From JALYGY01 sp963800975 (lineage in GTDB: Bacteria > Actinomycetota > Rubrobacteria > Rubrobacterales > Rubrobacteraceae), in NCBI GenBank assembly GCA_963800975.1, contig CAWDDB010000012.1, positions 316,925 to 380,924 of the forward strand: 64,000 nt of DNA. The letters run 5' to 3'. Of the stretch, positions 17,976-25,395 are shown one piece after another (position 1 is the first letter of the stretch; every line of letters begins with the position of its first letter). A program made the translations under genes and the position numbers. Under the pieces are notes generated by a model, which saw only the letters and a list, made by a program, of their open reading frames with translations, made no database searches and was not told the DNA's origin.

Positions 17976-18626
17976 GTGACGTCCGACGCGGCCCCGATCT
18001 CCGAGGTCATCGGCCGCCTGAAGCGGGAGTACCCCGACGCCGATACGGAGCTGAACTGGGAGAACCCGCTACAGCTCCTGGTCGCGACCATGCTCTCCGC
18101 CCAGACGACGGACGTGCAGGTAAACCGGGTCACGGAAGGACTCTTCGAGCGATACCCCACGGCGGCCGACTACGCCGGGGCGGACGCCGCCCAGCTAGAA
18201 GACGACATCAGGCCGACCGGTTTTTACCGCAACAAGGCGCGCGCGCTGCAGGGGATGGCCCGCGCCCTGCTCGAGGGTCACGACGGGGAGGTACCGAGCA
18301 CCATGGACGAGCTCGTCGCCCTGCCAGGCGTGGGGCGCAAGACCGCCAACGTCGTCCTCGGCAACGCCTTCGGCGTCGACGAGGGCGTCGTCGTGGATAC
18401 CCACGTCCGGCGCCTCTCTGGCAGGCTCGGCCTCACGCAGGAGAGCGACCCGGAGAAGATAGAGCGGGACCTTATCCCCCTGGTTCCCGAGGGGGAACGC
18501 GCCCTCTTCTCGCACCTCCTCATCCTTCACGGCCGCCGCGTCTGCAAGGCCCGTAAACCCGACTGCCCGAGCTGCGTCCTGAACGATATCTGCCCGTCGG
18601 CTCACTACTACAAAGAGCCCCACTGA
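17976..18626 (+). CDS. nth: Endonuclease III
   Basis: Bifunctional DNA glycosylase/AP lyase of base-excision repair. LLVATMLSAQTTDVQVN opens the fold. The helix-hairpin-helix LPGVGRKTANVVLGNAFG carries the catalytic Lys (about residue 122), VVVDTHVRRLSGRLG the catalytic Asp (about 141), and CKARKPDCPSCVLNDIC is the four-Cys [4Fe-4S] loop with C-x6-C-x2-C-x5-C spacing. GTG 17976 is proposed; ATG 17922 would add 18 residues. The last 107 bp overlap, antisense, the coding end of the serine recombinase, suggesting the element integrated at or near the 3' end of nth. Confidence 0.93.
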   Translation: MTSDAAPISEVIGRLKREYPDADTELNWENPLQLLVATMLSAQTTDVQVNRVTEGLFERYPTAADYAGADAAQLEDDIRPTGFYRNKARALQGMARALLEGHDGEVPSTMDELVALPGVGRKTANVVLGNAFGVDEGVVVDTHVRRLSGRLGLTQESDPEKIERDLIPLVPEGERALFSHLLILHGRRVCKARKPDCPSCVLNDICPSAHYYKEPH

Positions 18627-20247
18627 CCTCGTAGCCCTCCGGGGCGGGCGTGACCTCCAACCCCAGCATCTCGTAGACTCTGCTCCGCTCCGTGCCCGAG
18701 AGGAAGCCTAGGGCCTCCGGCACCTTCTCGGCGTAGGAGGCCACGAGGGCGTCGCGGTCGGCCTCGAGCTCGCGAACGCGCTCCTCGCGGAAGCTGAGCG
18801 CCGCGAGCTCGGCCTCCGCAACGCTCCGGATCTCCTCTACCTGTGCGAGCTTTGAGGCCAGTTCCTCGAGCGTCATGAGCCCGGCAGCCTGCTGGTCCTG
18901 GTGGGAGCTCCGGAGGCGGGAGCACTCCGCGATCTTCTCTTTCCACAGTCTGGCCTCCCCGTCTGGGTCGCCACGCCCCGCCTCTCGCTCCCGCTCCACT
19001 AGCTCTCCTATGCCGGCCCGTATCCTGTCGGGGTCCTTGAGCAGCTCGGAGACGAAGCGCCACACGGCGTCCTCGACGCGGGTCGCCCTCACGCACCGCT
19101 GCGCGCACTCGCCGATCTTCCTGGCCGCGGGGGAGCGCTTGCAGACGTAGTAGTGGAAGAGCCGCCCCGCGGATTCCGCGGTGCGCGTGCCCATCTTCCG
19201 GCCGCACCCGCAACGCATCATCCCCCTGAGCTCCCACTCGCGCGCCAGGTGCTTCCTCTCGCGCGCCCTGCCGCCTCCCACGACTGCGCGCGCCCCGTCG
19301 ACCAGCTCCCTGGGCAAGCACGCGGGGGCGGGTATGGCGATCCACTCTTCTTTCGGGCGCCACCTGAAGGTCCTCTTCTTCCGGTAGCGGCGGCCGCCGT
19401 TGCCGTCGGGCTCGGATACCGCGCGCGTTGTGACCCGCTGGCGGTTGTACCACTGGATCCCGTACTCTGCGGTGGGGTCCAGCCGGGCGGCCACCTCGGG
19501 GGCGACGACCTCGGAGATCTCCTCGAAGGAGTGCGGCCGGTACATGTCGCTCGCTATGACGCGCCGTATCATCCGGATGTCCCACACCGGCTTGCCCGTC
19601 GCGGTGGGCACACCCGCGGCGTGGAGGCGGCCCTGTATTGCGTTGAGGCCGAGGCCTTCTGCCGCCATGCGGAAGATCTTCCTTACGACGAGCATCTCCG
19701 GCTCGTGGACGACGAGGGCGTCCCTCGCGTCGTTGTAGCGGAAGCCGTACCTGGGCTGCCCCGTGACGTTCGGGTTGCCTTCCCGGACCCTGCGGAGCAT
19801 GCCTCGCCGCGTCCTCTCGGCTATCTTGGCCCGCTCGTACTTGGCGAGCTGGTCGAGGATGCCGTCCGTGAGCTCGCCCTCGGGCGTCTCGTCGCCCCGG
19901 TCGTTGAGGGCTTGGATCCTGGTCCCTTGCTCCTCGAACTCCTTGCGCAGCAGGTAGTGGTAGGCCGGCTCGCGCACAAAGCGGTCCCTGTCCTGGGCCA
20001 GCACCGCCGAGACGCCGCCCCCTGCCACGAGATCCCTCACCCGGTCCATGCCCGGCCGTTCCAGCGACGCCCCGCTCCAACCCTCCTCGCGGATCTCCTC
20101 GAGCACCTCGTAGCCCTCGCACGCCGCGTGCTGCCTCAGGGCTTCCAGCTGCTGGTCAAGGGAGTACCCTTTCCTCGCCTGCTCCTCGGTGGAGACGCGG
20201 GCGTAGAGGATGGCTCTCCTCGCCCCGTGTCCGTTCGCGCCGTTCAC
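18520..20247 (-). CDS. Large serine recombinase (integrase of the adjacent element)
   Basis: Site-specific recombinase of the resolvase/invertase superfamily. The catalytic domain begins ILYARVSTEEQ with nucleophile Ser19, continues DRDRFVR (conserved Arg residues) and ends with the long E helix (KIAERTRRGMLRRV). The recombinase domain (PRYGFRYND and HAAGVPTATGKPVWD) and a zinc-ribbon segment (RCGCGRKMG, then YYVCKRS and CAQRC) follow. A C-terminal coiled coil occupies about residues 425-520. 575 aa is typical of phage or ICE integrases. GTG 20247 has AGGAGG about 10 nt before it inside the regulator gene upstream, so the two are coupled. The C-terminal ~35 residues are encoded opposite nth. 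Confidence 0.93.
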   Translation of the reverse strand: MNGANGHGARRAILYARVSTEEQARKGYSLDQQLEALRQHAACEGYEVLEEIREEGWSGASLERPGMDRVRDLVAGGGVSAVLAQDRDRFVREPAYHYLLRKEFEEQGTRIQALNDRGDETPEGELTDGILDQLAKYERAKIAERTRRGMLRRVREGNPNVTGQPRYGFRYNDARDALVVHEPEMLVVRKIFRMAAEGLGLNAIQGRLHAAGVPTATGKPVWDIRMIRRVIASDMYRPHSFEEISEVVAPEVAARLDPTAEYGIQWYNRQRVTTRAVSEPDGNGGRRYRKKRTFRWRPKEEWIAIPAPACLPRELVDGARAVVGGGRARERKHLAREWELRGMMRCGCGRKMGTRTAESAGRLFHYYVCKRSPAARKIGECAQRCVRATRVEDAVWRFVSELLKDPDRIRAGIGELVEREREAGRGDPDGEARLWKEKIAECSRLRSSHQDQQAAGLMTLEELASKLAQVEEIRSVAEAELAALSFREERVRELEADRDALVASYAEKVPEALGFLSGTERSRVYEMLGLEVTPAPEGYEVSGALCSSEPTGRYRSGRSSGSRVYGPCRRGGREG

Positions 20248-20251
20248 GCCC

Positions 20252-20471
20252 TCACTCCTCCTTCATAAGCTCGACTGGCTCCACGCCCAACGCCCCCGCG
20301 AGCTTCCTCAATGTAGAGGCCCTGGCCCCCCCTCTTCCCCTGCTCCAGGTCGCTCAGGGTCGCCTGCGCCACCCCCGTGGTCCTCGTGAGGTCCAGCTGG
20401 GAGAGGGCCCTCTCCCTGCGCAGCTTCCTCAACCTCCGCCCGTCGATCGCTATGAACCTTTCGTCGGTCAT
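20252..20471 (-). pseudogene. XRE-family regulator with a frameshift in a G7 run
   Basis: ATG 20471 starts a short HTH protein: RLRKLRRERALSQLDLTRTTGVAQATLSDLEQGKRG is a complete helix-turn-helix. After a run of seven Gs (C7 on the plus strand, near 20325-20332) the frame gives non-homologous sequence. Removing one G restores ARASTLRKLAGALGVEPVEL with MKEE and TGA at 20252-20254, the normal ending of a Cro/C1-type domain (about 72 aa), four bp before the recombinase start. The restored stop giving tight coupling to the recombinase supports the intact version as ancestral. It could be a homopolymer miscall or a slippage switch. Confidence 0.75.
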
Positions 20472-20479
20472 TGTCGATA

Positions 20480-20508
20480 ATTCTAATATAATAATAGTGT
20501 TATTTCAA
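20480..20508 (-). promoter_or_regulatory. Promoter of the XRE-recombinase operon, probably leaderless
   Basis: On the minus strand TTGAAA (20503-20508) is separated by exactly 17 bp from TAGAAT (20480-20485). Transcription would start near 20472-20474, essentially at the ATG at 20471, with no room for a Shine-Dalgarno. The region is unusually AT-rich for this genome. Confidence 0.7.
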
Positions 20509-20594
20509 GAATACGAGGGATAATTACTTCAACGGAAAAGAGAGGCCCCGGCGGTGTTGGCGCACCCCGGGGCGTGGCCCATAAGGAGATGCTT

Positions 20595-20996
20595 ATGGAC
20601 GAAGTAAGTGTAACCCGTGGTGCCCCATCCTCCACCAAGGCGATAGTCGCCGACGAGGCGTTCTGCGCCCAGGTAGCCGCCCTCCTGCTGTGCGACGAGG
20701 GGCCCGTACGCGACGCCTTTATCGGAGAGCCCGCCGAGGAGGTGCTGGAGATGGTCCGCTGGGCTCTTCGCCACGAGGACGACGAGGGCTTCGACCCCGC
20801 CGTCGTGCTCACCGCCTGGGCGAAGAAGAGGGGGCGCGGGGCGTGGAACGGCAGGACCTCTCCAAGAAGGCGGGACGGCGACGGAGCCAAGGGGCTGGCA
20901 GTAGCGTTGGCGCGGATGTGGGCGGAGCACCCCGGGTCCCTCGCCGAGGCGATCCTGGCCCTGGAGCGCAGCCGCGACGCGAACGGGCGGTCCTGA
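20595..20996 (+). CDS. Hypothetical protein of the integrated element
   Basis: 133 aa, mostly acidic helical sequence (AEEVLEMVRWALRHEDDEGFDPAVVLTAWAKK), then a Gly/Arg-rich stretch and a helix (ALARMWAEHPGSLAEAILALERS). ATG 20595 has AAGGAG six nt upstream. It is divergent from the XRE-recombinase operon and is followed two bp after its stop by the next gene, so it starts an element operon. No family was recognised. Position opposite an integrase operon suggests an early or maintenance gene, but that is inference only. Confidence 0.65.
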   Translation: MDEVSVTRGAPSSTKAIVADEAFCAQVAALLLCDEGPVRDAFIGEPAEEVLEMVRWALRHEDDEGFDPAVVLTAWAKKRGRGAWNGRTSPRRRDGDGAKGLAVALARMWAEHPGSLAEAILALERSRDANGRS

Positions 20997-20997
20997 G

Positions 20998-21372
20998 GTG
21001 GCGTCCCGGAAGGCGGAGGTGCACCCCGCGGCCCCGCGCTGCCTGCTGACCCTCCACGAGAGGGCCAACGGCGCCTCCCTAGACGGCGAGGGGATCCAGG
21101 CGTGGGTGGAGTGGGAGATAGAGGCCTCGCGATGGAGGGTGCCAGCCGAGATAGCCCAGAGCGACCTGGAGGCGCTGGTGGAGGCATCCGAGGTGGTGCT
21201 GGAGCGCAAGGCCCACCGCCTGGTCCACGCCGCGGATTGGCGCAGATGGGGCTCCAGGGGCGGCAGGGAGACCCTGAGGCGCTACGGCGCCGACTGGTTC
21301 GCCCTCCTGGCCCTGAGGAGGTGGGGGAGGATAACCGCCTCGGAGCTCGAGGCGGCGAGGGTGCTGAGGTGA
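20998..21372 (+). CDS. Hypothetical protein of the integrated element
   Basis: GTG 20998 begins 1 nt after the stop of the previous gene, implying translational coupling. 124 aa; basic/hydrophobic helical pattern with many Trp (AWVEWEIEASRWRVP, DWRRWGSRGG, LLALRRWGRITASELEAARVL). The C-terminal helix pattern could be a small nucleic-acid-binding module, but no family is recognised. Confidence 0.6.
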   Translation: MASRKAEVHPAAPRCLLTLHERANGASLDGEGIQAWVEWEIEASRWRVPAEIAQSDLEALVEASEVVLERKAHRLVHAADWRRWGSRGGRETLRRYGADWFALLALRRWGRITASELEAARVLR

Positions 21373-21454
21373 GGCGGGCAGCGCGGGGGTGCCGATGCGC
21401 AGGCGTCGTCTTACACGCCACTAGAATCGTCTTTAACCAACAAGGGGGCGTCTG

Positions 21455-21724
21455 ATGGGCCTGCTCCCTCTAGGCAAGGTCGTGGCCACGCCTGGGGCTT
21501 TGAAAGCCATCACCGAGGCGAGGGAAGACCCCTTGGATTACCTGGCCCGCCACGCGACGGGCGATTGGGGAGACCTGTGCGCCTTCGATCGCCGCCAGAA
21601 CGTGGTCGCGCTGCGTACGGGGGAGCGGGTCTTCAGCTCCTACGGCACCCCGACGGGGACCGTCTGGGTGATCACCGAGGCGGACAGGTCCGTGACGACG
21701 ATCCTGCTGCCCGACGAATACTGA
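21455..21724 (+). CDS. Small conserved plasmid/phage-associated protein
   Basis: 89 aa: LGKVVATPGALKAITEA, a HATGDWGDLCAFDRRQN centre and TVWVITEADRSVTTILLPDEY at the end. This pattern is a widespread family on plasmids, phages and integrative elements, often just called plasmid-related protein; its function is unknown. ATG 21455 has AGGGGG about 7 nt upstream, and the stop overlaps the ATG of the next gene (TGATG). Its presence supports the mobile nature of the segment next to the recombinase. Confidence 0.8.
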   Translation: MGLLPLGKVVATPGALKAITEAREDPLDYLARHATGDWGDLCAFDRRQNVVALRTGERVFSSYGTPTGTVWVITEADRSVTTILLPDEY

Positions 21725-21987
21725 TGGCCTGCGAGCTATGCGGCGGGGGCGATCGTTGGATCAAGACCTGCCTGACCCCGGAGGGATCTCGCCTTCTCGT
21801 CTGCGACACGTGCTGGGAAGAGCACGCCCCCGAGTTAACCATCGTGCCAGGAGACTGGGTGGTGACCGCCCGGTGCGAGGGGTGCGGGATCTACGGCAAC
21901 CCGAGGGAGTTCTCCGAGGTCGTCCTAGGCGGGCGCAAGGGCACCTACTCGGGAAAGTGCGGGGCGTGCGCGAGGGAGGGGAGTTGA
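21724..21987 (+). CDS. Zinc-ribbon-like small protein
   Basis: ATG 21724 overlaps the TGA of the preceding gene. 87 aa with four Cys pairs: CELC, CDTC, CEGC and CGAC. The pairs at the two ends of each half suggest two zinc knuckles or a tandem zinc ribbon; the middle contains a short beta-type segment (ELTIVPGDWVVTARC). Unknown role; zinc-ribbon proteins of this size on elements are often transcription accessory or anti-restriction factors, but nothing specific supports that here. Confidence 0.6.
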   Translation: MACELCGGGDRWIKTCLTPEGSRLLVCDTCWEEHAPELTIVPGDWVVTARCEGCGIYGNPREFSEVVLGGRKGTYSGKCGACAREGS

Positions 21988-22067
21988 CGGAGAAGGGAAG
22001 AAAGCCTCGCCCGCCGCCCAGCTACCGACTGGACTGGAGCGACCCGGACCTGTGGGTGCTCCACTGA
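21984..22067 (+). CDS. Very small hypothetical ORF (27 aa)
   Basis: TTG 21984 overlaps the preceding stop and has GGGAGGGGAG just before it. The peptide is basic/Pro-rich then acidic (KPRPPPSYRLDWSDPDLWVLH). Its coupling to a run of overlapping genes is the only support. Confidence 0.35.
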   Translation: MTEKGRKPRPPPSYRLDWSDPDLWVLH

Positions 22068-22082
22068 GCGGGAGGCTAGGTG

Positions 22083-22178
22083 ATGGCCCGCTTCATCGGC
22101 CGGGCCGCCACGAGGCAGGCGATAGAGCAAGCCGCTTGGGACGACTACGAAGGAGACAGAGAGGAAGAGTGCCCGTGA
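22083..22178 (+). CDS. Very small hypothetical ORF (31 aa)
   Basis: ATG 22083 follows GGGAGGCTAGGTG, a reasonable ribosome-binding site. The peptide has a basic amphipathic start (MARFIGRAATRQAIEQAAW) and an acidic end (DDYEGDREEE). It is the last reading frame of the coupled series; no family recognised. Confidence 0.35.
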   Translation: MARFIGRAATRQAIEQAAWDDYEGDREEECP

Positions 22179-22636
22179 AGGTAACCCACGACTAAATCTG
22201 AATGCTCTAATCGATAGAGATCCCGTGACTCATTACCGGAGCCTCCTGACACCACCGAGGTAGATCTGGACGTCGTTATCCCTCGGCAGTTCACGCCGAT
22301 GGGCAGTCTTGACTACACCGCGGCCGCCGGCTTCCTGCTGTCGTTTCTGATCACAGAGATTTAGTTTGCCCAAGTCTCTTCACCGGGGTCCTAGTGCGAG
22401 CTGAGCTAGGGGTTACACCGGGGGCTCCAGCCCGCGCTCACCCGAATGCGTGGAAGGGGTGTTCTCGGAAGTCCGCGTAGCCTCGGTCCTGTGCGGTGTG
22501 CATCCCGCGCCCGTAAGGGGAGCACAGCTTTGCCTAGAAAACCCTGAGAACTAGTACATTTGGGCGATACGCTTCCTCTTCCCGTGCCCTATGCTGCCTT
22601 CGTTACTAGAGGCGGCAGTGGAAGTAGAGAGCGATC
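22179..22636. other. Intergenic region with one copy of the dispersed repeat
   Basis: About 460 bp. At 22441-22525 it holds a copy of the dispersed repeat (GCGTGGAAG, then TTCTCGGAAGTCCGC) that also extends into a block matching 56341-56420. A CTATGC element at 22589-22594 sits where the -10-like element lies in the paralogous genes at 51-54 kb, but the 18-bp palindrome is not recognisable here. Confidence 0.5.
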
Positions 22637-23266
22637 ATGCTAAGGAGCGCGGCAAGAAAGGTGCTGTGGTTGGCGAAGGGTGTAGCCCTGTTAGGGGGAT
22701 TCGCGGTGGGCCTCGCCCTCATCTTGGGGGTGGCAACTACCGCGCTTGCGGCGGTGCCGGGGGACCCGTTCGAGCTGGGGCAGACCAACACCATAAACAA
22801 CGCCCTCACCAAGCTTGCGGGCTCCAACGCGGGCACCATGCTCACGGTGGACAACAACTCGAGCGCGTCCGGGGCGCGGGGGTTGGATCTGAGGGTGGAG
22901 CCCGGAAAGCAGCCCCTGAACGTCAACGCGGAGGCGGGCAAGGCTGGCAACCTAAACGCAGACGAGGTGGACGGCAAGGACGCAGACCAGATAGGCGTCA
23001 ACGGCATAGAGGCGGTCTTCGAGGACAGTGACAACGACTCGGACTCCCCCAAGGGGACGTCCGCGGTTTGCCCCGAGGGGAAAGTGGTCGTTGGTACTGG
23101 CTACAGGATCATAAGCGACACCGCCTCCCTGTCGGATATCGCGGTCACCGAGTTGCGCCGCAGGGGTGACGGCGAGGTACGGCTAAACGCGGAAGAGGTG
23201 GAGCCGATCGCCGATGACTGGCTCGTGGAGGCCGAGGCTATCTGCGCCACCGAGGGCACCCCCTAG
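22637..23266 (+). CDS. Secreted modular protein, paralogue 1
   Basis: ATG 22637 opens a signal peptide or anchor: MLRSAARKVLWLAKGVALL, then a long hydrophobic run ending in TTALA. The mature part has the module GDPFELGQTNTINNALTKLAG, DNNSSASGARGLDLRVEPG and NLNADEVDGKDADQIG. The C-terminal domain has one Cys pair (VCPEGKVVVGTGYR and AEAICA). The first ~115 residues are nearly identical to paralogue 4 at 54.5 kb, but the C-terminal domains differ; the C-terminal domain is instead like paralogue 3. NADxxDGK repeats occur in phage tail-fibre-like and surface proteins. The gene lies inside the element region, far from its relatives at 51-55 kb. Function unknown. Confidence 0.75.
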   Translation: MLRSAARKVLWLAKGVALLGGFAVGLALILGVATTALAAVPGDPFELGQTNTINNALTKLAGSNAGTMLTVDNNSSASGARGLDLRVEPGKQPLNVNAEAGKAGNLNADEVDGKDADQIGVNGIEAVFEDSDNDSDSPKGTSAVCPEGKVVVGTGYRIISDTASLSDIAVTELRRRGDGEVRLNAEEVEPIADDWLVEAEAICATEGTP

Positions 23267-23331
23267 CTCGTACCCTCGGTGGTGGCAGGGGGAGCGGCAC
23301 TTCCTACCGAACCGGGCCGCCCCCCCATTTA

Positions 23332-23358
23332 CGGGCCGGGATCCAACTGCCCGGCCCG
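23332..23358 (+). terminator. Terminator hairpin after paralogue 1
   Basis: CGGGCCGGG (23332-23340) pairs with CCCGGCCCG (23350-23358) around a 9-nt loop. A second G/C-rich inverted repeat lies immediately upstream (about 23288-23326). Confidence 0.6.
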
Positions 23359-23572
23359 CGTACCTTTGGTTAGCCGTGATTTGATACATCTGTAACTTTG
23401 TGTGGTATGGTGTGGTTGCGGGCGACGGTCTTAGGTCGGTTGGGGTGGAAGCCCTCCCCCCATCCAAGGGCGCATGCTCTATCCTGCCCACCGTCCGCCA
23501 TTCCCGGGCCGGGGCTAGGACGCTTTACCCGGCCCCTTTCGTGTCTCACAATCCCCGCCCTTCCCTCGGATG

Positions 23573-23836
23573 CTACAGGTCCCTTCCTTCGGCCCACACC
23601 CCCCTGATGCCTATAGTCTCCGCGTCGAAGAGCACCAGGTGCCCGCAGTTGCCGCACGGTACCTTCACGACCCCGCCGCCCTCGGACAGGTCCTCGTCGT
23701 CCTTTTCCAATAGAGCCCTGACGTAGGCGGCCTCCGCGAAGCGCCACGCGTCCTGCCCGCAACACGGGCACATGGCGATCGCCTTCGAGCGCGTCCACTC
23801 CTCCAGGGCCCGCTGCTGCGAGGGGCTAAGGGGCAC
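23573..23836 (-). CDS. Zinc-ribbon hypothetical protein
   Basis: 87 aa from GTG 23836. Two Cys pairs, CPCC-GQ (about residue 23) and CGNC-GH (about residue 60), flank an acidic helix (ALLEKDDEDLSEGGG). That is the pattern of a single zinc ribbon with a long insert; VPCGNCGHLVLFDAET resembles a rubredoxin-type knuckle. It is the last gene of a minus-strand group 23573-24369. Function unknown. Confidence 0.55.
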   Translation of the reverse strand: MPLSPSQQRALEEWTRSKAIAMCPCCGQDAWRFAEAAYVRALLEKDDEDLSEGGGVVKVPCGNCGHLVLFDAETIGIRGVWAEGRDL

Positions 23837-23848
23837 GAGTCGCCTCCC

Positions 23849-24097
23849 TCATCCGCCCGATTCCTCGGCGAGTTGGATGACGGCGCCCCAGGGGAAGAAC
23901 AGGGGCCGCGCCGGGTGTTCGCCGTGGCCCTCCACCGCCAGGACGATGCCCCTGTCGTTGACCTCCTCGAGATCGCCGTCGGCGTACTCCGTGCTGCTCC
24001 CCGATGCGAACACCAACTCCACCGCCAGGCCGATCCAGGCTTCCGGGACGGGCCTGCTCCCAGCTTCGATAGTCTCGTTCACCGCGCTCCGCCTCAT
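23849..24097 (-). CDS. Small beta-rich protein, paralogue of the divergent gene at 24493
   Basis: ATG 24097 overlaps the stop of the preceding gene (ATGA). 82 aa with PEAWIGLAVELVF, LEEVNDRGIVLAVEG and PLFFPWGAVIQLAEE. The same skeleton (PEAWIG, LEDVNDRGVVM, YFYPWSVV, RLAEE) is found in the gene at 24493 on the other strand. The strand-turn pattern resembles a small Sm-like or SH3-type barrel, but I do not know a named family. Confidence 0.6.
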   Translation of the reverse strand: MRRSAVNETIEAGSRPVPEAWIGLAVELVFASGSSTEYADGDLEEVNDRGIVLAVEGHGEHPARPLFFPWGAVIQLAEESGG

Positions 24098-24369
24098 TCC
24101 TCGCGTCGTTCCTCGGCCCTCTCCTCGGCGAGACCCTCCTGCCACTCTTGCGCCCTCTCGTCGCCGTGCGGCCCACTCCGCAGCTTCCCGAGCTGCCCGC
24201 CGGCCCCGGTCCTGAGTACCGCCTCGAGCGCTTCCTCGAACGGTTCCCCGGTCCGCCTAGAGCGCTTCCTCGCCTGGCGCGCCAACACCTCGTCCGCCAT
24301 GTCGGCCACCCGCTGGTTCTTTCGCACGACCCGCTCCTTCCGGGGGCTCGCCCCCTGTGCTGGGGTCAT
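24094..24369 (-). CDS. Hypothetical basic/acidic helical protein
   Basis: 91 aa from ATG 24369. Basic N-terminal half (ASPRKERVVRKNQRVADMADEV and ARKRSRRTGEP) and an acidic C-terminal tail (EWQEGLAEERAEERREE). RRTGEPFEEALEAVL resembles a ribbon or helix of small DNA-binding antitoxin-like proteins, but this is weak. It is coupled by ATGA overlap to the Sm-like small gene. Divergent from the gene at 24493. Confidence 0.55.
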   Translation of the reverse strand: MTPAQGASPRKERVVRKNQRVADMADEVLARQARKRSRRTGEPFEEALEAVLRTGAGGQLGKLRSGPHGDERAQEWQEGLAEERAEERREE

Positions 24370-24492
24370 GGTACTACCCTTTCTAGGACCTCGTCCGGCC
24401 GGCGGTTGGCTCGTGGCTGGTCTGCCGAAGGGCGACAGGCTTGCGGTGAAGGTATCCTGCCCTTACGGGAGCGAAAAGAGGAGGGCGCCGTG

Positions 24493-24771
24493 ATGGACAG
24501 GGAGAAGCCGAGCGCCTCGGAAGGAAGGATACCCGAGGCGTGGATCGGGCAGGAGGTGATGCTGGAGACGACCGAAACCCTCTCGAGCGATCTCCGTGCC
24601 GCCGCCCCCGTATACCTGGAAGACGTCAACGATAGGGGCGTCGTCATGCTGGTGACGCGCCACTCGGATCGAAGCCAGTCTTCCCGCTACTTCTACCCCT
24701 GGAGCGTGGTGGGCTGGATACGCCTGGCCGAGGAGGACGAGCGAGCGGAACCGCGAGCTACGGGCTCTTAA
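24493..24771 (+). CDS. Small beta-rich protein, divergent paralogue of 23849-24097
   Basis: 92 aa from ATG 24493 with GAGGAGGG 8 nt upstream. Key segments: RIPEAWIGQEVMLET, VYLEDVNDRGVVMLV, RYFYPWSVVGWIRLAEEDE. The two copies, one on each strand across a 123-bp shared promoter region, share about half of their residues in these blocks. Role unknown. Confidence 0.6.
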   Translation: MDREKPSASEGRIPEAWIGQEVMLETTETLSSDLRAAAPVYLEDVNDRGVVMLVTRHSDRSQSSRYFYPWSVVGWIRLAEEDERAEPRATGS

Positions 24772-24908
24772 GGATACCCCGGTTAGGTAGGAAGTACTCG
24801 GACCAGCGAAGCCGCCGCCGACGTGGTGCACGTCGTCTACGGACTGCCCGGAGAGCGGCTCACCGCCAGGGCCTTGGCGGTCAAGCTGGGCGGGTGCGGC
24901 GCCGGGGC

Positions 24909-25203
24909 TTAGGACCCGCCCCGCTCGCTCAGGCTTTGCTGGATCGTGGCCATGGCGTCGTCGAGGGAGGCGCTGGCGTTGGCGAGGGCCCTTGCCAGGG
25001 CGAGGTTGGTGCCTCTCCCCTCCGGCCTCTCCCCTCCGGCGTCTCCAGGAACGCCCTCGCGGACTGGACCTCACGCCCTGCGCGCGCCACAGGTTGGCCC
25101 TCATCTGCTCCATGGCCTGCTCGTGCTCCATCGCTTCCCCTATCCCCCGAACATCCTCCGCCACCGGGGGCGCCAGCTTCGCTTGGCCCCGGTCCGCTAC
25201 CAT
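24909..25203 (-). pseudogene. Broken small helical gene (GC insertion plus 14-bp tandem duplication)
   Basis: ATG 25203 begins MVADRGQAKLAPPVAE and reads well to NLWRA. At a GCGCGCGC run (near 25081) the good frame shifts (EVQSARAFLETPEG). At 25011-25038 the unit GCCTCTCCCCTCCG is duplicated in tandem, shifting the frame again. Deleting one GC and one 14-bp copy gives one continuous ~92-aa helical protein ending ALANASASLDDAMATIQQSL with SERGGS and TAA at 24909-24911. The gene is the last of the minus-strand operon. Confidence 0.65.
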
Positions 25204-25206
25204 TTC

Positions 25207-25395
25207 TCAATGCGAAGACACGAGCTCGGTTATCTGGGCGTCTATTTCGCGTATAGCGCCCCTGATGTGGGCTTCGAGCAGCCCACGCCGGTAGTCGTCC
25301 TCGATACCCCCGATATCGTCCAATGCTTCTTCCATGGAGTCGCGGATGTTGTTGAGGCGCGTAAGCAGCTCCTGCAAATTCTCATGCCGGTCCAT
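25207..25395 (-). CDS. Small coiled-coil-type hypothetical protein
   Basis: 62 aa from ATG 25395, which overlaps the stop of the previous gene (TGATG); ATG 25428 or 25407 are in-frame alternatives. Acidic helical sequence with heptad-like pattern (NLQELLTRLNNIRDSMEEAL, then GLLEAHIRGAIREIDAQI). It ends 3 nt before the next start, so it is in the same operon. No family recognised. Confidence 0.55.
   Translation of the reverse strand: MDRHENLQELLTRLNNIRDSMEEALDDIGGIEDDYRRGLLEAHIRGAIREIDAQITELVSSH

Noticed and set aside
18608..20122. Long second minus-strand frame over the serine recombinase
   Set aside because: Shadow of the recombinase in another frame; composition is dominated by Arg/Gly/Ala and there is no motif.
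20487..20492. TATAAT on the plus strand as promoter for the divergent gene
   Set aside because: No -35 at usual spacing; the AT-rich stretch is explained by the well-spaced minus-strand promoter.
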